This document shows, piece by piece, positions 1 through 6,837 of a DNA stretch of 30,752 nucleotides. Location of the stretch: assembly GCA_900754175.1 (NCBI GenBank), contig CAAEBS010000137.1, positions 1 through 30,752 on the forward strand. Direction: 5' to 3'. The first letter of the stretch is position 1, and each line of letters starts with the position of its first letter. The notes under the pieces were generated by a model. The model saw nothing but the letters and a program-made list of their open reading frames with translations. It was not told the DNA's origin and did no database searches. The translations under genes and the position numbers were made by a program. Source of the DNA: Clostridia bacterium. Lineage in GTDB: Bacteria > Bacillota > Clostridia > Oscillospirales > CAG-272.

Positions 1-149
1 CGACCATAGGTCGGGATCTCCAATCGTCGAGCGCACAACGCCCCGGCACCCCACTTCCGCCCCTCCGTGTCATCCTGAGCGGAGGGCGACAGCCCGGAGT
101 CGAACTCGGAGGGCGACCGCAGGTCGGGATCTCCGAACGGCGAGCGCAC
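1..149 (-). repeat. Intergenic repeat, left copy (about 1.3 units of a ~110-bp tandem unit)
   Basis: Read on the minus strand, a unit starts at 149 with GTGCGCTCG, continues through GGAGATCCCGACC, a TTCGACTCC core and CGCTCAGGATGACACG, and a second unit starts at 36 after a period of 113 bases and runs off the window. The same unit is present at the other end of the window on the plus strand (30595-30752) with only scattered differences. No reading frame in it resembles a gene. The GTCATCCTGAGCG...GGATCTC arrangement recalls a dispersed intergenic repeat seen in many bacterial genomes; that resemblance is from memory. Confidence 0.85.
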
Positions 150-235
150 AAACCCTGTGCTAATCCCCCGAAACGGTAAAACCCCGGGTCAGCATACCCC
201 CTAACCCTTGTTCAAAAGTCTTTTGAAGGGGGTCC

Positions 236-267
236 GGGGGAAACTTTTCTCCAGAAAAGTTTTCCCC
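236..267 (-). terminator. Long hairpin 13 bases after atpC, probable 3' end element of the atp operon
   Basis: Positions 236-250 and 253-267 pair over 15 bases with one G-U pair and almost no loop. A near-identical hairpin sits 12 bases after aroQ at 30472-30503. Neither is followed by a T-run, so it is not a textbook intrinsic terminator; it may stabilise or define the 3' end of the transcript. A smaller inverted repeat, TTCAAAAG/CTTTTGAA at 211-227, lies next to it. Confidence 0.55.
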
Positions 268-279
268 GGCATCTCCCCT

Positions 280-693
280 CTACTTGTTATTAACATTATC
301 CTTAGCCCGCATCCGGCTGATCGCCCTTGCCAGCTTGAGCTGTGCGGTCCGGCGCTCCTGGATGCTCTGCTTGAGCAGAATATCCTCTTTTGCCCGGATC
401 GCCGCCTGCTCTGCCCGGACCCGGTCGATCTCCTCCGGCAACTCGGCGGTCTCCACCAGCACCAGCACGTGATTGTTTTCAATCTCCACCATGCCGACGG
501 ACACCACGTAAAGACAGCTTTTTCCCTCCGGCGTGCGGAAGCGAAGCTCCCCGGGCGCCAGCGCCATCATGGTATTCCGGTGATGCGCCAGGATTCCGTA
601 ACTCCCGTCGGACGCCGGCACCGTCAGTGATTCGCACGCACCGACGTACACCGTTTTTTCCGCCGCCAGGATCTTCAGTGAAAATTCGGTCAT
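280..693 (-). CDS. atpC: F1Fo ATP synthase epsilon subunit
   Basis: This 137-residue protein is the epsilon subunit of the F1 central stalk, which couples rotation to catalysis and can inhibit ATP hydrolysis. The N-terminal half (about 1-85) has the beta-sandwich pattern of the family, including the segment PASDGSYGILAHH. Residues about 88-135 form the charged two-helix C-terminal arm (ELPEEIDRVRAEQAA onward). Length is normal. Its ATG touches the stop codon of atpD with no bases between, so the two are surely co-transcribed and probably translationally coupled. It is the last gene of the operon; a hairpin and repeat block follow. Confidence 0.96.
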   Translation of the reverse strand: MTEFSLKILAAEKTVYVGACESLTVPASDGSYGILAHHRNTMMALAPGELRFRTPEGKSCLYVVSVGMVEIENNHVLVLVETAELPEEIDRVRAEQAAIRAKEDILLKQSIQERRTAQLKLARAISRMRAKDNVNNK

Positions 694-2097
694 TTATGCC
701 TCCTGCGTCATGCGTTCCGCCTTGGCATACGCCTCCTGCAGATTTCCTACGTTATAGAACGCTCCCTCGGGCAGTGCGTCGGCGTCTCCCCGCACGATCG
801 CTTCAAAGCCGTCCAGCGTCTCGGAAAGCGACACGTACACCCCCGGCACGCCGGTGAACTTTTCCGCTACATGGAACGGTTGGGACAGAAAGCGTTGCAG
901 TTTCCGTGCCCGTGCCACCGTCACCTTGTCCTCGTCGCTCAGCTCCTCCATGCCGAGAATGGCAATGATGTCCTGAAGCTCCCGGTATTTCTGCAGAATT
1001 TCCTGCACGCCCCGGGCGATCCGGTAATGCCGCTCGCCGACCACATCCGCCTCCAGTATCCGGGAGGTGGAGTCCAGCGGATCCACCGCCGGATAAATGC
1101 CCTGTTCGGCGATCCGCCGGCTGAGCACGGTAGTGGCGTCCAGGTGCGAAAAGGTGGTGGCAGGCGCCGGGTCGGTCAAATCGTCTGCCGGCACGTAAAC
1201 CGCCTGCACCGAGGTAACCGAGCCTTCTCCGGTGGAGGCAATGCGCTCCTGAAGTGCTCCCATCTCCTCGGCAAGGGTCGGCTGATATCCCACGGCAGAG
1301 GGCATTCTGCCCAGAAGCGTGGAAACCTCACTGCCCGCCTGCACAAAGCGGAAAATATTGTCGATGAACAGCAGAACGTCCTTGCCCTCCCGGTCACGGA
1401 AATACTCCGCCATCGTCAGCCCCGACAGAGCGGCTCTCATTCTCACACCCGGAACCTCGTTCATCTGACCGAACACAAGAGCGGTCTTTTCCAGCACGCC
1501 GCTTTCTTTCATCTCGCTCCACAGATCGTTTCCCTCCCGGGAGCGCTCACCCACGCCGGTGAACACCGAATATCCGCCGTGCTTCATGGCAACATTATGG
1601 ATCAGCTCCTGGATCAGAACGGTCTTTCCCACGCCGGCACCGCCGAACAATCCGATCTTACCGCCTTTGGTATACGGCTCCAGCAGGTCGATCACCTTGA
1701 TTCCGGTCTCCAGCATCTCCACCGACGGCTTCTGCCGGGAAAATTCCGGCGGCTTGCGGTGGATCTCCCAGCGCAGTTCCCGGTCGTCCACCGGAGCGCC
1801 GCCGTCCGCCGGTTCGCCCAGCGCATTGAACAGACGCCCCAGCGTACATTCTCCCACCGGTACCCGGATAGGCGCCCCGGTAGCAACCACTTCGGTTCCG
1901 CAACAAAGCCCCTCCGCCTCGGCAAGCATGATGCACCGCACCACGCCGCCACCGACGTGCTGTGCCGCTTCCATGGGATAAACTTTTCCGCCCGCTTTTG
2001 CCGTCAGCTCCTCACGGAGCTTCGGCAAAGCCACTCCCGGCTCAAAAGCGACGTCCGCCACCGAGCCTGAGATCTGTACGATCTTTCCGGTCGTCAT
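694..2097 (-). CDS. atpD: F1Fo ATP synthase beta subunit
   Basis: This 467-residue protein is the catalytic subunit of F1, in the cytoplasm-facing head. The Walker A loop GGAGVGKT is at residues 152-159, the family segment LLFIDNIFRF follows as the Walker B region, and EELSDEDK in the C-terminal domain corresponds to the DELSEED lever that contacts gamma. The N-terminal beta-barrel begins at GKIVQISGSVADVAF. The length is typical. The ATG at 2097 overlaps the atpG stop by four bases (ATGA), which indicates tight coupling. Nothing unusual was seen in the active site. Confidence 0.98.
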   Translation of the reverse strand: MTTGKIVQISGSVADVAFEPGVALPKLREELTAKAGGKVYPMEAAQHVGGGVVRCIMLAEAEGLCCGTEVVATGAPIRVPVGECTLGRLFNALGEPADGGAPVDDRELRWEIHRKPPEFSRQKPSVEMLETGIKVIDLLEPYTKGGKIGLFGGAGVGKTVLIQELIHNVAMKHGGYSVFTGVGERSREGNDLWSEMKESGVLEKTALVFGQMNEVPGVRMRAALSGLTMAEYFRDREGKDVLLFIDNIFRFVQAGSEVSTLLGRMPSAVGYQPTLAEEMGALQERIASTGEGSVTSVQAVYVPADDLTDPAPATTFSHLDATTVLSRRIAEQGIYPAVDPLDSTSRILEADVVGERHYRIARGVQEILQKYRELQDIIAILGMEELSDEDKVTVARARKLQRFLSQPFHVAEKFTGVPGVYVSLSETLDGFEAIVRGDADALPEGAFYNVGNLQEAYAKAERMTQEA

Positions 2098-3011
2098 AAG
2101 ATTTCCTCCCCTCCTGCCTGCTCGTTTTTCTTCTTTCTCTGATATTGCGCACCGCTTGCGATTTCGGTGATCTCCCGTGTAATGGTATTCTGTCTTGCGT
2201 GCTGATACTGCAACGACATTTCCTCCAGCAGCTTCTGCGCATTCCGGCTTGCGGAATCCATTGCCGCCATACGGGCGCTCTGCTCACAGCAGAAGCTGTC
2301 GGTAAGAGCGCTGTATACAAACCCGGTGACGTAACTGCCGATGATGTTTTCCAGCACCTGCCCCACCGACGGCTCAAAGGCGAAGGGGCGCTCCACCGCC
2401 CTCTCTCCGTCCACGGCGTCAAACTGTCCGTGGTGGAACGGCAGAATCCGGGTGGTGCGCACCTCCGGCTCCCCGCCATGGGTATAGTCGGTATAGGTGA
2501 CGTACAGCTTTTTCAGCTTTCCCGCATCGTAAGCCGCCAAAAGAGCATCCGAGATCTCCCGTGCCCGGTGCAACGTCGGATTCTGAGCGGTGTAAAGGAA
2601 GTCCTGCTCCACCGCAATGCCGTGGGTCCGGCAATAGTGCCTGCCGTATTCCCCCACCACGAACAGCTTGGCGTCGCTGTGCTCACGGAGCATCCTTTCC
2701 GCCTCCCGGATGACGTTCTGGTTATACGCCCCCGCCAGCCCCTTGTCCGCCGTAACGATCAGGTAGCCGTAGGTCCCCTCCAGCAGGTGGTCGTCGGCTG
2801 AGGGGTAAAAATACGGGCTGTCGATCTTTCCGACCGTCCGGAAAATCCGCTTGACTTCGCTCTGGATCGCCCGGAAATAGGGTTCCGTCCGATCCCAGCC
2901 TTCCTTGGCACGGCGAAGCTTGACCGAGGCGATCAGGTACATGGCGCTGGTGATCTTATACGTCTCCGAAATGCCGTCCATCCGGTTTTTGATCTCTTTG
3001 ATCTGTGACAT
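2094..3011 (-). CDS. atpG: F1Fo ATP synthase gamma subunit
   Basis: This 305-residue protein is the rotor shaft of F1. The N-terminal helix MSQIKEIKNRMDGISETYKI matches the family pattern, with the central region carrying the typical TADKGLAGAYN segment and the C-terminal helix containing ARMAAMDSASRNAQKLLEEM. These two long helices form the coiled coil inside the alpha-beta ring. The length is near the family norm (about 285-300). Four bases separate it from the upstream delta-alpha gene and it overlaps atpD downstream, in the standard A-G-D-C order. Confidence 0.97.
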   Translation of the reverse strand: MSQIKEIKNRMDGISETYKITSAMYLIASVKLRRAKEGWDRTEPYFRAIQSEVKRIFRTVGKIDSPYFYPSADDHLLEGTYGYLIVTADKGLAGAYNQNVIREAERMLREHSDAKLFVVGEYGRHYCRTHGIAVEQDFLYTAQNPTLHRAREISDALLAAYDAGKLKKLYVTYTDYTHGGEPEVRTTRILPFHHGQFDAVDGERAVERPFAFEPSVGQVLENIIGSYVTGFVYSALTDSFCCEQSARMAAMDSASRNAQKLLEEMSLQYQHARQNTITREITEIASGAQYQRKKKNEQAGGEEIL

Positions 3012-3015
3012 CGTC

Positions 3016-4779
3016 TTACCGTCCCGCCGTCAAAGGCTCACACGGGTGCGCCGCCACGTATCCGGCGGCAACCGAGCAGATCTCCGCCCGGTCCTGCGCC
3101 GAAAGAACGCCGCTTCCCTCGATCCTGCCGCATATTTCCGGATGCTCCTCACCGAACCAGTGCAGAAATTCTCCCGCATATCGCCGGATATCCCGCTCCG
3201 GTACCGGGACAAAGGCACGGTTCAGCGCCGCCACAAGCAGGACCACCTGCTCGTACTGCCGCATCGACTCTCCCTGCCCCTGCCGGAGAAGCTGCATCAG
3301 CCCGCCGCCGAAATGCAGAAGCTTGCGGGTCTCCTCATCCAGCTCGCTGGCAAACTGCGTAAAGATCTTCATTTCCCGGTACTGCGCCAGCTCCAGCCGG
3401 AGCGTGCCCACCGCCGATTTCATTGCCCGGGTCTGGGCGTCACCGCCCACACGGGAAACCGAAAGTCCCACGTTGACCGCAGGGCGCTGACCGGCAAAGA
3501 AAAGCTCGCTTTCCAAAAAGATCTGCCCGTCGGTAATGGATATGATGTTGGTGGGGATGTAAGCGGACACGTCCCCCACCTGCGTTTCCACAATGGGCAA
3601 CGCCGTCATGCTTCCACCGCCCCGGGCGTTGCTCAGATGCGCCGCACGCTCCAGAAGCCGGGAATGCAGGTAAAACACGTCGCCGGGATACGCCTCCCGC
3701 CCGGGAGAACGCCCCAGAAGCAGGCTGAGCGAACGGTACGCCACAGCGTGCTTGGACAGATCGTCATAGACCACCAGCACGTCCCTGCCACGGTCCATGA
3801 AATATTCCCCTACGGCACAGCCGGCGTAGGGGGCGATATACTGCATCGGCGCACTTTCACTGGCAGAGGCGTGAAGCACCACGGTATAATCCATAGCGCC
3901 ACGTTCCCGCAGGGTCTGCACCAACTTTGCCACCGAGCTTGATTTCTGCCCGATCGACACATACACGCAGATAACGTTTTTCCCTTTCTGATTGAGGATA
4001 GTATCCAGGGCAATGGCGGTTTTTCCGGTCTGCCGGTCGCCGATGATCAGCTCCCGCTGTCCTCTGCCGATCGGGAACATGGCGTCAATCGCCAGAATCC
4101 CGGTCTCCATCGGTCGGTTGACCGGCTGACGGTCGGTAATAGAGGGCGCCGGGCGCTCCACCGGATAATAATCCGCCGTTTCGCCAAGCTCTCCGCCGCC
4201 GTCGATCGGCACGCCAAGAGAATTGATGACTCTGCCAAGCAGGCAGTCTCCGACCGGGATCCCCGCCCGTCTGCCCGTTCTCGTCACCCGGCTGCCGGAG
4301 GTCACTTCTCCGTCGTCGTCAAACAGTACGCATCCCGCCTCGTTTACGTTCAGATTCTGGGCCATGCCACGCACGCCGCCCTCAAACAGAAGGATCTCTC
4401 CGTATGCGGCGCCCGGCAGTCCGCCCACCGTGGCGATTCCGTCGCCGACCGTCAGCACCGTGCCGACCTCGGTAGCATACGCCTCAGGCGTCCAGTTGCG
4501 GAGGGTCTCACGCAAAAGCGGAATCCGGTCCTGCACCTCTGCGCTTCCCGTTTCCCGCAGGGCACGGTAAAGCTGTTCCATGCGCCCGTCAAGGCTCCAG
4601 TCGTAGACTTTGGAGCCGATCTCCAGCCGGAAGCCGCCGGGGTATTCCCCGCTTTCCTTCCAGACAAGGTCAATTTCTTCGCCCGCCTCCCGGCAGGCAA
4701 ATTCACGCAGGCGGCGCTCCTGTTCGCCGTCGGGCGGGACGGCGGAATACAGAACGGCGCTCTGGCGTACCTCACGCAT
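3016..4779 (-). CDS. atpA: ATP synthase alpha subunit with an N-terminal delta-like (AtpH C-terminal) domain
   Basis: The chosen ATG at 4779 gives 587 residues, about 80 more than usual for alpha; it follows a GGGGGCGGAG site and overlaps the atpF stop by eight bases. A GTG at 4800 would add seven residues. Residues 85-587 are alpha: VGTVLTVGDGIA at 105-116, Walker A GDRQTGKT at 247-254 (169-176 in E. coli), and the VYDDLSKHAVAYR segment. Residues 6-74 instead match the C-terminal domain of the delta subunit: the AVPPDGEQERRLREFA helix, then GEYPGGFRLEIGSKVYDWSL, equivalent to delta's DPSLIGG...IGD.viDgS, then GRMEQLYRAL. No separate atpH lies between atpF and atpA, where it is normally found. 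The delta N-terminal domain is absent. Alternatively an intact atpH exists elsewhere. Alpha assignment is certain; the delta origin of the extension is strongly supported by motif order and position. Confidence 0.95.
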   Translation of the reverse strand: MREVRQSAVLYSAVPPDGEQERRLREFACREAGEEIDLVWKESGEYPGGFRLEIGSKVYDWSLDGRMEQLYRALRETGSAEVQDRIPLLRETLRNWTPEAYATEVGTVLTVGDGIATVGGLPGAAYGEILLFEGGVRGMAQNLNVNEAGCVLFDDDGEVTSGSRVTRTGRRAGIPVGDCLLGRVINSLGVPIDGGGELGETADYYPVERPAPSITDRQPVNRPMETGILAIDAMFPIGRGQRELIIGDRQTGKTAIALDTILNQKGKNVICVYVSIGQKSSSVAKLVQTLRERGAMDYTVVLHASASESAPMQYIAPYAGCAVGEYFMDRGRDVLVVYDDLSKHAVAYRSLSLLLGRSPGREAYPGDVFYLHSRLLERAAHLSNARGGGSMTALPIVETQVGDVSAYIPTNIISITDGQIFLESELFFAGQRPAVNVGLSVSRVGGDAQTRAMKSAVGTLRLELAQYREMKIFTQFASELDEETRKLLHFGGGLMQLLRQGQGESMRQYEQVVLLVAALNRAFVPVPERDIRRYAGEFLHWFGEEHPEICGRIEGSGVLSAQDRAEICSVAAGYVAAHPCEPLTAGR

Positions 4780-5257
4780 GATCTCCGCCCCCTTCCACAC
4801 GTTTCAGAAACTGCTCGTAAGCCTCTGCGGTGCTCTCGGCGGCGGCACGCTTTGCCGCATCCTGCGCAAGCTTTGAAAGCTCGGCAGACGCTTCTTCCAC
4901 CGCACGCTCCTTTTCCTTTTCGGCACAGGCTCTGGCAGACGCCAGAATCTCCTGCGCCTGCCGCTCGGCGTCCGCACGGATCTTAGCGGCAAGCTCGCCC
5001 GCTTCCCGCTCCGCCGCACGGCGCTTTTCGTCGTTCTCCCGGTCGCAGTCGGCAAGCTTTTTCTCCGCCTGCGCACGGGCGCTCTCCGCCTGTTCCAGCG
5101 CTTTCTGCGTCTGCTTCTCCTTTTCCCGGTATGCCGCTTCCCGCCCTGCCATAAAGCGTTTTACCGGCTTATAAAGCAGGAAGTACAGGACGGCAAACAG
5201 AATGGTGACGTTCAGAAGGTGAAGCAGGATCTGTTGCCAGTCAATATTCAGTGGCAT
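4772..5257 (-). CDS. atpF: F1Fo ATP synthase b subunit
   Basis: This 161-residue protein is the peripheral stalk b subunit. An N-terminal membrane helix (about residues 8-28, ending FLLYKP) is followed by a long, highly charged, alanine-rich coiled coil that runs to the C terminus, where b normally grips the delta subunit. I chose the ATG at 5257 because the AAGGAAGG site at 5267-5275 is correctly spaced for it, whereas the GTG at 5266 would leave no spacing. The length is typical. It overlaps the following delta-alpha gene by eight bases. Confidence 0.95.
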   Translation of the reverse strand: MPLNIDWQQILLHLLNVTILFAVLYFLLYKPVKRFMAGREAAYREKEKQTQKALEQAESARAQAEKKLADCDRENDEKRRAAEREAGELAAKIRADAERQAQEILASARACAEKEKERAVEEASAELSKLAQDAAKRAAAESTAEAYEQFLKRVEGGGDHA

Positions 5258-5275
5258 ATGGCTCACCTTCCTTTA

Positions 5276-5632
5276 TCAGAGTACAAAGATAACCAGGATC
5301 GAAACGAACAACGCATAGATCACGACGGTCTCAATAAACACCAGTCCCAACATCAGCGTGGTACGGATCTTTCCGTCCGCCTCGGGCTGGCGGGAAATAC
5401 CGTCCACCGCCTTGGTAATGACAATTCCCATGGCAACCGCACCGGCAGTTGCCGCAAGTCCGATGGCGATCGCCGCCGCCATTGCCTTTCCGCTGATGCC
5501 ACCGTCGTTTGCCGCCGTTTCCTCCACGGCGCCGTCTGCCGCAGGCTCCGCCGCCATGACCGGCACGCAGACCAAAGTGAGAAGCAGGACTACCGCCACT
5601 GCCAATACCATCCATTTTCCTGTTCTTTTCAT
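5276..5632 (-). CDS. atpE: F1Fo ATP synthase c subunit with N-terminal signal-like extension
   Basis: This 118-residue protein is longer than the usual 70-90. Residues 1-28 look like a signal peptide (MKRTG, hydrophobic core, VPVMAAEP). Two membrane helices follow, about 46-76 and 91-117, joined by the polar loop SRQPE at 80-84. Glu101 is the ion-carrying carboxylate. Aligned without gaps to the Ilyobacter tartaricus c subunit from the RQPE loop onward, Glu101, Thr102 and Tyr106 match the E-S/T-x3-Y pattern, but the sodium ligand Gln32 is Met68, so proton coupling is more likely. The packing motif GxGxGxGxG is AxAxAxAxG here (61-69). A GGAAGGAGA site precedes the ATG. Confidence 0.95.
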   Translation of the reverse strand: MKRTGKWMVLAVAVVLLLTLVCVPVMAAEPAADGAVEETAANDGGISGKAMAAAIAIGLAATAGAVAMGIVITKAVDGISRQPEADGKIRTTLMLGLVFIETVVIYALFVSILVIFVL

Positions 5633-5719
5633 TTTTCGGTTCTCCTTCCGATGTTAAATATAAGATTTTTCCGCATTATTTCCGGCGGATCGGGGTATTT
5701 TCGGTTTGTTCCGGGACAT

Positions 5720-6553
5720 TCAGGCATTTTTCCGCCGTCGTTTGCCGGCTTTCGGCTTCGGCGGTTCGGTCGCCTCTCCGTAAAAGAGAGCGGCAAGCAT
5801 GGTCAGCACGTACGCCTGAATCAGAGCGTGAAGCAAGGTAAAGACCACGCCCACAAACACCGGCAGGACAAAGCTCAGCCCGATGTAATAATAGACAAGC
5901 TCGGTGACAAGCGCACCGCTGAGCAGAGCGCCGAACAGCCGGAAGCTCATGGAGATCGGAAGCGAAAAGTCCTTGAGCACCCGCCCTACGCCACGGAACC
6001 GGTTTGCCACAATACCGCCCGACAGGATCACGCCGTAGGTCAGAAAGCCCATGGCGATTGCCCCGTTGATATCCGAAAGCGGTGCGGGAAGCGCCACCGA
6101 AACGCCGTTTGTGGAGACCGCCTGAAATCCGAACAGCTCAAACATCGTCCCGACAAAGATATAAGTGCCTGCCACAAAGACGTAAGCGCCGAGAAATCCA
6201 TTCCGGTGCGGGCTGTTCCCCTTGGCAAGCCGGTCAAAGCAGCCGACCGCCTCCTCCAGAAGCAGCTGCAACCTGCCCGGCACCTCCCGGAATTTCGGGA
6301 TGACGAAGATGCGGAGCAGGACCGCTGCCACCGTCAGCAGGGCGGTTACGCAAAAGGCAGAGATCAGTCCGGGGTTGACGTCAAGCCAGCCGAACAGCGA
6401 AATCTTGGTACTTTCGTGAAGCACCTCGTTGCGCATCACCTCACGGATGGATTCCTCCCGCTCCCCGCCGCCTGTCAGTACGATTCCGACCAGCAGAAGC
6501 ACGATCCATACGGCAAGCACCGCAAGGCTGATCGCTTTCTGTTTTTTACTCAT
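5720..6553 (-). CDS. atpB: F1Fo ATP synthase a subunit
   Basis: This 277-residue membrane protein forms the ion half-channels against the c-ring. It shows five to six hydrophobic segments; the essential stator arginine lies in SFRLFGALLSGAL, equivalent to the LRLFGN motif of other a subunits (Asn replaced by Ala). The C-terminal helix pair includes LLHALIQAYVLTMLAALF, matching the family Q-x-Y/F-V-F-x-ML signature. The ATG at 6553 is preferred over a GTG at 6604 because an AAAGGAGG site lies upstream of it and the extra residues are not family-like. It is the first gene of the operon; no atpI is seen upstream. Confidence 0.94.
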   Translation of the reverse strand: MSKKQKAISLAVLAVWIVLLLVGIVLTGGGEREESIREVMRNEVLHESTKISLFGWLDVNPGLISAFCVTALLTVAAVLLRIFVIPKFREVPGRLQLLLEEAVGCFDRLAKGNSPHRNGFLGAYVFVAGTYIFVGTMFELFGFQAVSTNGVSVALPAPLSDINGAIAMGFLTYGVILSGGIVANRFRGVGRVLKDFSLPISMSFRLFGALLSGALVTELVYYYIGLSFVLPVFVGVVFTLLHALIQAYVLTMLAALFYGEATEPPKPKAGKRRRKNA

Positions 6554-6618
6554 TCCAAAACCAATCCTCCTTTTTCCAAACAGGATACCGGAAACACAAG
6601 CCACAGGAAAAAAGAAAA

Positions 6619-6714
6619 GCGCCGGATATCACACCTCAGGGGTCATTCCCTGCAGGGTTATTCCGGACGCTGTTTCAAAGGTCTTCCCGACGGGCGCTGT
6701 GTCCCGCTGAAGAC
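6619..6714 (-). promoter_or_regulatory. Structured leader of the atp operon with a terminator-like element
   Basis: The transcript from the promoter at 6780-6809 would have about 220 untranslated bases. Within it, minus-strand GTCTTC (6714-6709) and GAAGAC (6686-6681) enclose an inner GCGGG/CCCGT stem. Further on, GCGTCCGGA (6670-6662) can pair with TCCGGCGC (6626-6619) apart from one bulged T, and this is followed by a T-rich stretch at 6618-6605. This resembles a terminator inside the leader, but the enclosed loop is large (about 35 bases), so the call is tentative. I recognise no known riboswitch class. Confidence 0.35.
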
Positions 6715-6779
6715 GGCTGAAATCCCGTCCCCTTACCAAAAAGAGCCGCTCTTTCAAACATACATCTTCTTATGACGGG

Positions 6780-6809
6780 ATTATAACACAAAAGTTTTAA
6801 ACAATTCAA
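6780..6809 (-). promoter_or_regulatory. Promoter of the atp operon
   Basis: On the minus strand TTGAAT (6809-6804) and a perfect TATAAT (6785-6780) are separated by 18 bases, in an A+T-rich stretch between citrate synthase and atpB. Transcription would start near 6773. Confidence 0.7.
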
Positions 6810-6837
6810 GCTCAAAATGTGAATTTTTTATCAAGCT

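Noticed and set aside
201..482. Short open frames at the left end, including a 93-residue one over atpC
   Set aside because: They overlap atpC out of frame or run through the repeat and hairpin, with no ribosome binding site.
871..2070. 399-residue open frame opposite atpD
   Set aside because: It mirrors atpD, whose motifs are certain, and encodes no recognisable domain.
5276..5632. Sodium-coupled ATP synthase suggested by the E-T-x3-Y pattern in the c subunit
   Set aside because: The required Gln in helix 1 is Met (68) and Val63 is Phe, so the sodium site is incomplete.
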